From Acetobacteraceae bacterium (GTDB lineage: Bacteria > Pseudomonadota > Alphaproteobacteria > Acetobacterales > Acetobacteraceae): a stretch of 13,855 nt of DNA. Shown here in pieces: positions 7,007 to 11,947 of the stretch. The number at the start of each line of letters is the position of its first letter. The stretch's first letter is position 1. The notes under the pieces were generated by a model. That model did not search any database and was not told the DNA's origin. It saw only the letters and a program-made list of their open reading frames with translations. A program made the translations under genes and the position numbers. The stretch is from the NCBI GenBank assembly GCA_019689515.1, contig JADGHI010000046.1, forward strand, positions 1 through 13,855, in the 5' to 3' direction.

Positions 7007-7522
7007 TCAGCCCCCGAACGCCGCGAGCAGCCGGGCCAGGATCTCGGGATGGCCGTGCATCCAGCCGGCAACGATCGCAGCAAGGCCCAGGGCAAGCAAG
7101 TTGGCCAGGACCAGCGACGCGAAGCCGGGCGGGCGGGGATGGCGGCCGAGATACTCGGCGACGGCTTCGGCGCGGATCTCCTCGATCCGATTGTGCACCA
7201 GGCGGAAGGAGTATTCGTGGAGGTCCCGCGTGGCCTGCTCGCGCAGCCGCTCGATCGCCTCGGCAGTCGGCGGGGAGGCAGGCGCCTCGCCCTTCGCGGT
7301 GGCGGCCTCATGCGCCTCGACGGCCAGGGCATAGGCGAGCAGCTCGGCCAGCCGCTCGTCGCCGCGTCCGGTGCGGAACGCAGCGAGCCGCGGCGCCGCC
7401 GGGGCAGCGGCGTCCTCCGGGCGGGCCACGGCGATGCCGGTTGCCGCGACTGACTCGGGCGGACGCGAGGCGGCCTGGGGGTCCGGCCGCAAGGTCTCCA
7501 CAGATGACGCCATCAGGGGCAT
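7007..7522 (-). CDS. 171-aa tail-anchored protein of unknown function, first gene of the secretion operon
   Basis: I chose ATG 7522 because GGAG sits about 5 nt upstream; an ATG three codons later (7513) is the alternative. Longer in-frame starts exist, but they lie in the divergent promoter region. The sequence has an Ala/Pro-rich disordered N-terminus (~1-55), a charged helical middle (~55-80 and ~85-126, including ERLREQATRDLHEYSFRLVHNRIEEIRAEAV), then one membrane helix (~134-154, SLVLANLLALGLAAIVAGW) and a short C-terminal tail. There is no N-terminal signal peptide, so most of the protein should be cytoplasmic with a C-terminal anchor in the inner membrane. It is followed 16 nt later by the ABC exporter gene, so it is probably co-expressed with it and may act on it. 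I recognise no named family; a role as exporter accessory or cargo recruiter is inference only. Confidence 0.7.
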   Translation of the reverse strand: MPLMASSVETLRPDPQAASRPPESVAATGIAVARPEDAAAPAAPRLAAFRTGRGDERLAELLAYALAVEAHEAATAKGEAPASPPTAEAIERLREQATRDLHEYSFRLVHNRIEEIRAEAVAEYLGRHPRPPGFASLVLANLLALGLAAIVAGWMHGHPEILARLLAAFGG

Positions 7523-7682
7523 CCACTCCAGGACTGGGAATAAGAACAAAACAAAGAGACGGGGCCTGGGGGGAAGGCTCGGCCCGCGCAACAACCGGTG
7601 AACACGCGCTATCATTCCGCGGGTGGCCGGCCGTCCCCATGCGTGGTAGCACGCAAGGCTGGGTTTCCGCACCGGGAGTCAC
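7523..7682. promoter_or_regulatory. divergent intergenic region between secretion operon and beta-barrel gene
   Basis: This 160-bp region must hold the promoters of both the minus-strand five-gene operon and the plus-strand beta-barrel gene. It contains an A-rich patch (about 7536-7560, T-rich on the minus-strand leader) in otherwise very GC-rich DNA. It also has a short inverted repeat TGCGTG-gtag-CACGCA (7640-7655), 27 nt before the beta-barrel start, that could be an operator. A candidate plus-strand promoter is entered separately. No convincing -35/-10 pair was found for the minus strand. Confidence 0.45.
7588..7615 (+). promoter_or_regulatory. candidate sigma-70-type promoter for the beta-barrel gene
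   Basis: TATCAT at 7610-7615 matches five of six bases of the -10 consensus. It is preceded by GCAACA (7588-7593, three of six for -35) at a 16-nt spacing. Transcription would begin near 7622, giving a leader of about 60 nt that includes the 7640-7655 inverted repeat. The -35 is weak, so this is a suggestion only. Confidence 0.35.
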
Positions 7683-8966
7683 ATGGTGTTCCGCCGCAGT
7701 CAAGCTTTCCCTTGGGGAATCGCGGGTCTGGTCGGTACCGTTCTGGTTACCGGGGCGGCCACCCCGGAAGCGCAGGCGCAGGTTTTTCCGGCGGAATCGA
7801 CCGCTCGGGGGGTCACGGTGACCACGCGGCCTCGGCCGGAATACGATCCGCTCGGCGTCCGGATCGGCGCCTTCCGGCTCGACGCGTCGGCCGAGCTCGG
7901 GCTCGGTTACGACGATAACGTTTTCGGGACCCGGAACAACCGTACCGGCGACGGCTTCTTCGACTGGAACCTCCGGGCTGGGTTGGAGAGTGACTGGACT
8001 CGCCATGGGGTCGGGGTGACGGCAAGCGTCGCGGAGCGGCGCTACTTCTCCGAGACACCGCTCAACTGGACCGACTGGTCGGTCGGCGCCTTCGGGCGCC
8101 TGGACATCGGTGGCGTGTCCAGCATCGAGGCCCGCTACAGCCACCAGCGCCTGCACCTCGACGTCACCAGCATCGACGTGCAGCAGGCGGGCGTGGGGCA
8201 GCCGTCACCATACGATGTGGACGAGTTTCGGATCACAGGAAATACAAGACTCAATCGGTTGGCGCTCACAGGCCTTCTGAGCTACCAGATTTACCAGTTC
8301 GACAACGTCGAGATCGGCGGGGTGACTCAACCCCTGGACGAGAACAACTATCAGACCTGGCTCGCGGTGGTCGGCGCCGGCTACGCCTTTGCGCCTGGAC
8401 GCCTGGGCACGCTGGTCGCCCGGATCCAGGACATCCGCTACGACAAGGCGATCTCCCGTGGGCGCGACAGCTTCACCTGGGAGGTGCTGGTCGGCTTCCA
8501 GTACGACTTCGACGGCGTCTGGCAGGCCCGCGCCGGGGTCGGCTACCGGCAGCGCAACTACGACTCGCCCACGATCAAGAACCTGGAAGGGCCTGCCTTC
8601 GAGGGACAGGTGATCTGGGCGCCGAGCCAGATCACCACCGTCACCCTGGGATTCCGGCGCACCATCGAGGAATCCATCAACCGCAACCAGGTTGGTTACA
8701 ACCGAACCCTGGTCCAGGCCAATGTGGACCATGAGTTGCGGCGCAATGTGATCCTCGGGCTCGAACTCGGCGCCATCTGGCTCGATTATCAAGGATCCAA
8801 CCTGAGCGCGACCGATGGTTACCTCATTCTGACCGGTCGCTGGCTGCTCAACCGCAACATGGCGCTGACCGCGAGCTACCAGTACGTCAACCGCTTCCAG
8901 GCCAATGGCGGGGCGGAGCAGTACTACCGCAACCTGTTCCAGGTCGGCGTGCGGTTTGCCATTTGA
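7683..8966 (+). CDS. outer-membrane beta-barrel protein (BBP2_2-like), exopolysaccharide-locus type
   Basis: The product is 427 aa from ATG 7683, with GGGAG 5 nt upstream. A signal peptide is clear: basic N-terminus (VFRRS), a hydrophobic core (~11-25) and an Ala-X-Ala cleavage site (EAQA|QV, after residue 32). The mature part consists of repeated amphipathic beta strands with alternating aromatic residues, such as ASAELGLGYDDNVFGT, GVGVTASVAERRYF and LVGFQYDFDGVWQARAGVGYRQRNY. It ends in NLFQVGVRFAI, a hydrophobic/aromatic terminal strand of the kind recognised by the BAM machinery. The start of the barrel (LGYDDNVF...) is typical of the BBP2_2 porin-like family, which often occurs in polysaccharide export loci. 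It may let polysaccharide or other material through the outer membrane, or be structural. It is divergent from the secretion operon and overlaps or abuts the next glycosyltransferase gene. Barrel class is confident; substrate is unknown. Confidence 0.85.
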   Translation: MVFRRSQAFPWGIAGLVGTVLVTGAATPEAQAQVFPAESTARGVTVTTRPRPEYDPLGVRIGAFRLDASAELGLGYDDNVFGTRNNRTGDGFFDWNLRAGLESDWTRHGVGVTASVAERRYFSETPLNWTDWSVGAFGRLDIGGVSSIEARYSHQRLHLDVTSIDVQQAGVGQPSPYDVDEFRITGNTRLNRLALTGLLSYQIYQFDNVEIGGVTQPLDENNYQTWLAVVGAGYAFAPGRLGTLVARIQDIRYDKAISRGRDSFTWEVLVGFQYDFDGVWQARAGVGYRQRNYDSPTIKNLEGPAFEGQVIWAPSQITTVTLGFRRTIEESINRNQVGYNRTLVQANVDHELRRNVILGLELGAIWLDYQGSNLSATDGYLILTGRWLLNRNMALTASYQYVNRFQANGGAEQYYRNLFQVGVRFAI

Positions 8967-9762
8967 CCCGAGGCTGCGGGAGGGCGAGACGGACCGGGTA
9001 AGGCTGCTCGGGCTGGAGTTCGATGCGCTCGACCTGGCCGGAGCGTTGCGGGCGATCGCGGCGCGACCGGCCGATGCCCCCTTCGCCTATGTGGTGACGC
9101 CCAACGCGGACCATCTCGTGCGGCTGGCGCGTGAGCCGGATCGGCTCGGCCCGCTCTACCACGGGGCATGGCTTCGGCTGCTGGACAGCCGGGTGGTGGC
9201 GCGGCTGGCGCGGGCGTTCGGCTTGCCGGTGCCGCCGGTCGTCCCCGGCAGCGACCTGACGGCAGCGCTGCTCGCCCCGGCGGATCGCGAGGCAGCGTCG
9301 GCGATCGCGCCAGGCGAGCGGGTGGCGATCCTCGGCATGACGCCGGAGCAGGTCGCGACCCTGGCGGCGCGCACGGGCCTCTCCGCAATTGCCCATCACG
9401 ACCCGCCGATGGGCTTCGAGCGCGACCCGGCGGCGATGGAGGCGGCGTTGCGCTTCGTCGAGCGCGCGGAGGCGCGCCTCACCTTCCTCGCCGTCGGCTC
9501 GCCGCGGCAGGAGATGGTGGCGCGGCGGCTGGCCGAGCGGGGACAGGCGCGCGGCACCGCGCTGTGCATCGGGGCGAGCCTGCTCTTCCTCATCGGGGCG
9601 GAGCGCCGGGCCCCGCTGGCGGTACAGCGGGCGGGGATGGAATGGCTCTGGCGGCTGGCCCAGGACCCGCGGCGGCTGGCGCGGCGCTATCTGAGGGACG
9701 ATCCGGCGATCCTGGCGCTGCTGTGGAAGGAGGCCCGGGCGGCCCGGCGCCGCTCGGCCTGA
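8956..9762 (+). CDS. WecG/TagA/CpsF-family glycosyltransferase
   Basis: The product is 268 aa if translation starts at the TTG at 8956, which overlaps the beta-barrel stop by 11 bp. The only other upstream in-frame start is ATG 8905, deeper inside that gene. No ATG or GTG is available before conserved sequence begins. Motifs run in the family's order: VVTPNADHLVRL (~46-57; Thr48 is the likely conserved threonine), an Asp in LLDSRVV (D77; the family usually has ADG), VPGSDL (~96-101), ILGMTPEQV (~125-133), FLAVGSPRQEM (~177-187, usual form LGxPxQE) and RAPLAVQRAGMEWLWRLAQDPRRLARRY (~218-245). The last is near-diagnostic. These enzymes add a sugar, often ManNAc(A) or glucose, to a polyprenyl-diphosphate-linked acceptor at the cytoplasmic membrane face. 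Genetic coupling to the barrel gene supports a role in an exported glycan. Family is sure; donor sugar is unknown. Confidence 0.88.
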   Translation: MPFDPRLREGETDRVRLLGLEFDALDLAGALRAIAARPADAPFAYVVTPNADHLVRLAREPDRLGPLYHGAWLRLLDSRVVARLARAFGLPVPPVVPGSDLTAALLAPADREAASAIAPGERVAILGMTPEQVATLAARTGLSAIAHHDPPMGFERDPAAMEAALRFVERAEARLTFLAVGSPRQEMVARRLAERGQARGTALCIGASLLFLIGAERRAPLAVQRAGMEWLWRLAQDPRRLARRYLRDDPAILALLWKEARAARRRSA

Positions 9763-9773
9763 GGCGCCTTGCC

Positions 9774-9829
9774 CGCTGCCGCCAGCCTCGGCATGTCGGA
9801 TTTGGTCGGGGGCGGGAGCGGCGGCAGCG
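9774..9829. terminator. long-loop inverted repeat between convergent genes
   Basis: CGCTGCCGCC (9774-9783) and GGCGGCAGCG (9820-9829) are perfect 10-bp inverted arms separated by 36 nt. They lie just after the WecG-family stop (9762) and before the end of the convergent NYN gene (9971), where a two-way terminator would be expected. There is no T-run, and the large loop makes folding uncertain. The remaining sequence to 9970 shows no gene. Confidence 0.25.
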
Positions 9830-9970
9830 CTCGCCTAGGCATCGGCCGCCGCGCGCGAGGCAGGCGGGGCTTGGCGTTTTCCCATTCCTCCACGGCTCCG
9901 CGGCTTGCGCCGATCCGGCGGAGGCGCGGCGTGGGCGGTCGCGTCCCGGGTCGGTCTTCGATGTGGCCTG

Positions 9971-10663
9971 CTATTGCGCTGCGCCGGCGTTCGACTCGGT
10001 GGCAGCGCCCGCCGACGGGCGCAGCGGGGTCGGGCCGCGTGCGGCGGCCCCGGTCAGGCCGGCACCGGAGGAGGCGGCGATCCGCGGCCGCGGCTCCACC
10101 TGGCGCCGGGTGATCTCGGGGGCGAGGTCGGCAAGATCGAGATAGGCGTCCGCCTGGCGGCGCAGCTCGTCGGCGATCATCGCCGGCTGGGTCCGGATCG
10201 TCGAGACCACGGTGACGCGCACGCCGCGCCGCTGCACCGCCTCGACGAGGCGGCGGAGGTCGCCGTCGCCGGAGAAAACCACCGCGTGGTCGAGCCTCGG
10301 GGCGAGTTCCATCACGTCCACCGCGAGCTCGATGTCGATGTTGCCCTTGACCCGCCGCTTGCCGGTGGCGTCGGTGAACTCCTTGGCGGGCTTGGTCACC
10401 ACGGCATAGCCGTTGTAGCCGAGCCAGTCCACGAGCGGGCGGAGGGGCGAATACTCCTCCGTCTCGAGCAGCGCCGTGTAGTAGTAGGCGCGCACCAGAG
10501 TGCCCTGCTTGCGGAAATACGCGAGGAGGTTCTTGTAATCCACGTCGAATCCCAGGGTGCGGGACGCGGCGTAGAGGTTCGCCCCATCGATGAAGAGGGC
10601 GAGACGTTCGTTCCGCTCGAAATGCAAGGTAGTGGTCGTCCGTCCGGGGGCATCGTGGCCCAC
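9971..10663 (-). CDS. NYN domain (LabA/DUF88, PIN-like) putative ribonuclease
   Basis: The product is 230 aa from GTG 10663; an in-frame TTG at codon 13 (10627) is the alternative start, and no ATG is available. The PIN-like fold is marked by LALFIDGANLYAASR (D26), AYYYTALLE (~59-67), KGNIDIELAVDVMELA (D110, D116) and VVFSGDGDLRRLVEAVQRRGVRVTVVS (D133, D135). These acidic residues form the expected metal-binding site of NYN nucleases. The C-terminal ~45 residues are low-complexity Ala/Pro/Gly/Arg. The family is linked to RNA processing or decay; in cyanobacteria LabA affects gene-expression rhythms. It is divergent from folK. The predicted GTG lies inside a perfect 8-bp inverted repeat (10657-10677). 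Fold assignment is confident; the RNA target is unknown. Confidence 0.85.
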   Translation of the reverse strand: MGHDAPGRTTTTLHFERNERLALFIDGANLYAASRTLGFDVDYKNLLAYFRKQGTLVRAYYYTALLETEEYSPLRPLVDWLGYNGYAVVTKPAKEFTDATGKRRVKGNIDIELAVDVMELAPRLDHAVVFSGDGDLRRLVEAVQRRGVRVTVVSTIRTQPAMIADELRRQADAYLDLADLAPEITRRQVEPRPRIAASSGAGLTGAAARGPTPLRPSAGAATESNAGAAQ

Positions 10664-10677
10664 CGGGACGGTGGGCC
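10657..10677. repeat. perfect inverted repeat covering the NYN gene start
   Basis: GGCCCACC (10657-10664) and GGTGGGCC (10670-10677) are exact inverted arms of 8 bp with a 5-nt centre (GGGAC). The GTG start at 10663-10661 lies in one arm. In mRNA the stem would hide the start codon; as DNA it could be an operator for the divergent NYN and folK genes. Confidence 0.5.
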
Positions 10678-10729
10678 CTCATTGAACGCGGAACATAGCT
10701 CTTCGTTGCGTGAATGGAAACACGAAATC
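10664..10729. promoter_or_regulatory. short divergent intergenic region, NYN gene / folK
   Basis: Only 66 bp separate the two predicted start codons. The stretch is less GC-rich than the genes on each side. It includes one arm of the 10657-10677 repeat and runs into CACGA-AA-TCGTG (10721-10732), which spans the folK GTG. TCGTGA occurs again about ten bases later (near 10743). No convincing -35/-10 pair was recognised on either strand. Confidence 0.3.
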
Positions 10730-11308
10730 GTGAGTCAATCAACTCGTGATGGCAGGATCGCCCTGCGTGCAACCGAGGACGTCCTGGTCGCGATCGGCGC
10801 GAACCTTCCGGGGCCGGACGGGGCGCCACCGCTCGAGACCTGCCGCCGCGCTGCCGCCGCGCTCGATCGGGTCATGCCGGGGCTGCGGCTGATCGCCCTT
10901 TCGGGCTGGTGGGCGTCAGACCCGGTGCCCCCCCAGCCGGGGGCGCCACGCTTCGTCAATGGCGTGGCGCGGCTGCGGCAGGGAAGGGGAGTGCCGCCGC
11001 CCGACCCGGCGGCGCTGCTCGGCGCCCTGCACCGGCGAGAGGCGGAGGCGGGGCGAACGCGGCCCTACCCGAACGCGCCGCGCAGCCTCGATCTGGACCT
11101 GATCGCCTGGGGCGGGCTGGTGCGCGACGCGCCGGACCCGGTGCTGCCGCACCCACGCGCCCATGGGCGAGGCTTCGTGCTCTACCCGCTGGCCGAAGTG
11201 GCGCCGGGCTGGCGGCATCCGCGCCTCGGCCTCTCCGTCGAGGCGTTGATCGCAGCGCTGGTGGCGGCGGGCGAGGCACCGCCGGAGCGGTTGCCGGACT
11301 GGACGTGA
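10730..11308 (+). CDS. folK: 2-amino-4-hydroxy-6-hydroxymethyldihydropteridine pyrophosphokinase (HPPK)
   Basis: The product is 192 aa from GTG 10730. The frame is open far upstream, but that part is antisense to the NYN gene and is not HPPK-like. The enzyme transfers pyrophosphate from ATP to hydroxymethyl-dihydropterin, the step before dihydropteroate synthase in folate synthesis, in the cytoplasm. Motifs are LVAIGANLPG (~19-28), SGWWASDPVPPQPGAPRFVNGVARL (~58-82, the pterin-binding Phe-Val-Asn), a basic loop REAEAGRTRPYPNAPRS (~103-119), and LDLDLIAWGG with the two metal-binding Asp at 121 and 123. PHPRAHGRGFVLYPLAEVAPGW follows at ~140-161. RxRPYPNAPRxLDLDL is the form common in alphaproteobacteria. 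The start has only a weak ribosome binding site (GGAAA). It precedes rpoZ by 192 bp, an arrangement seen in several alphaproteobacteria. Very confident. Confidence 0.93.
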   Translation: MSQSTRDGRIALRATEDVLVAIGANLPGPDGAPPLETCRRAAAALDRVMPGLRLIALSGWWASDPVPPQPGAPRFVNGVARLRQGRGVPPPDPAALLGALHRREAEAGRTRPYPNAPRSLDLDLIAWGGLVRDAPDPVLPHPRAHGRGFVLYPLAEVAPGWRHPRLGLSVEALIAALVAAGEAPPERLPDWT

Positions 11309-11323
11309 TGCCCCGACGACCGA

Positions 11324-11362
11324 CCGCCGGCCTCCGGCGCCTCCGGCGCGGCCGGCCGGCGG
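11324..11362 (+). terminator. GC-rich hairpin after folK, possible terminator
   Basis: CCGCCGGCC (11324-11332) pairs perfectly with GGCCGGCGG (11354-11362). The 21-nt loop contains two copies of CTCCGGCG. It starts about 16 nt after the folK stop. No T-run follows, so it may be a pause or 3'-end hairpin rather than a classical terminator, but position and stability fit the end of the folK transcript. Confidence 0.35.
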
Positions 11363-11397
11363 CCCGCGAAGGGCTGGCGATGGCTGCGTGGAGCGCC

Positions 11398-11426
11398 TTG
11401 CACCGCCGCTGCACGCTGGCTATCTG
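11398..11426 (+). promoter_or_regulatory. candidate promoter for rpoZ-rel
   Basis: TTGCAC (11398-11403) and TATCTG (11421-11426) are separated by exactly 17 nt, with three of six consensus bases in each hexamer. Transcription would start near 11433, leaving a leader of about 68 nt. That leader carries a centred palindrome CTCCCC-C-GGGGAG (11456-11468). It lies after the hairpin that may end folK transcription. Confidence 0.35.
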
Positions 11427-11500
11427 GAAGGTTCACCCGTGATTCGACGCCCCCGCTCCCCCGGGGAGGCGCCTTCCGCGATCGGAGCCGAGCACCGCAC

Positions 11501-11935
11501 ATGGCCCGCGTAACCGTCGAGGACTGCATCCTCAAGGTCCCCAACCGCTTCGAACTCGTCCTCTACGCCGCTCAGCGCGCGCGCAACATCAGCCGCGGGG
11601 AGGAGATCCTCGTCGATCGTGACAACGACAAGAATCCGGTCGTTGCCCTGCGCGAGATCGCCGAGGGGCTGCTCGATCTCTCCGCCCTTGAGGCCGACCT
11701 GGTGAAGTCCCTCCAGCGCGCGCCCGAGCCGGAGCCCGCCGACGAGGAGGTGCTCGACCTGATCGCCACCGACGAGAACATCTTCGGCGTGATGGACGTG
11801 AGCGACGACCAGCAGTTGCCCGAGGCCAGCGGCGGCGGCGGCGGAGGCGAGGAACTCTCGGCCGAGGAGATCGAGGCAGCGATCGCCGCGGAGCTCGGCG
11901 GCGGCGGAGGCGGCGGCGACGCAACCAAGCGCTGA
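11501..11935 (+). CDS. rpoZ: DNA-directed RNA polymerase subunit omega
   Basis: The product is 144 aa from ATG 11501. The N-terminal ~60 residues are the conserved omega fold: MARVTVEDCI, VPNRFELVLYAAQRARNIS (~13-31) and DNDKNPVVALREIAEGLL (~41-58). Omega wraps the beta-prime C-terminus, helps RNA polymerase assembly and, in E. coli, contributes N-terminal residues (the MAR motif) to a ppGpp site; those residues are kept here. The C-terminal part is an acidic extension (~74-144) with an ENIFGVMDV segment and two oligoglycine runs (111-116 and 133-139) encoded by GGC-rich repeats. E. coli omega is about 91 aa, so this tail is long, though extended acidic tails are common in alphaproteobacteria. 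A ppGpp synthetase/hydrolase gene starts 12 nt downstream. Very confident. Confidence 0.95.
   Translation: MARVTVEDCILKVPNRFELVLYAAQRARNISRGEEILVDRDNDKNPVVALREIAEGLLDLSALEADLVKSLQRAPEPEPADEEVLDLIATDENIFGVMDVSDDQQLPEASGGGGGGEELSAEEIEAAIAAELGGGGGGGDATKR
11829..11919 (+). repeat. two GGC-rich microsatellite-like tracts in rpoZ
   Basis: Two short runs of glycine codons, mainly GGC with single GGA interruptions, encode Gly111-116 (about 11831-11848) and Gly133-139 (about 11897-11917). They flank an acidic helix (EELSAEEIEAAIAAEL). Such runs are prone to length change in multiples of three. Confidence 0.5.
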
Positions 11936-11947
11936 GGCCGGTTCGCC

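Noticed and set aside
5020..7821. 933-codon open frame on the plus strand
   Set aside because: It runs antisense through the ABC exporter with a low-complexity translation; all Walker and signature motifs are on the minus strand.
7308..8156. 282-codon minus-strand frame antisense to the start of the beta-barrel gene
   Set aside because: No family resemblance. The plus-strand barrel has a signal peptide and ribosome binding site, and the minus-strand 171-aa gene is in another frame.
8205..8792. 195-codon minus-strand frame inside the beta-barrel gene
   Set aside because: Asp/Val/Leu-rich antisense translation without start context or motif; the barrel strands are on the plus strand.
10682..10710. 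TTGAAC as a possible folK -35 box
   Set aside because: No acceptable -10 sequence lies 16-18 nt downstream.
9905..10729. Upstream extension of the folK frame
   Set aside because: The frame is open but antisense to the NYN gene, and the translation is not HPPK-like; the GTG at 10730 gives a normal-length enzyme.
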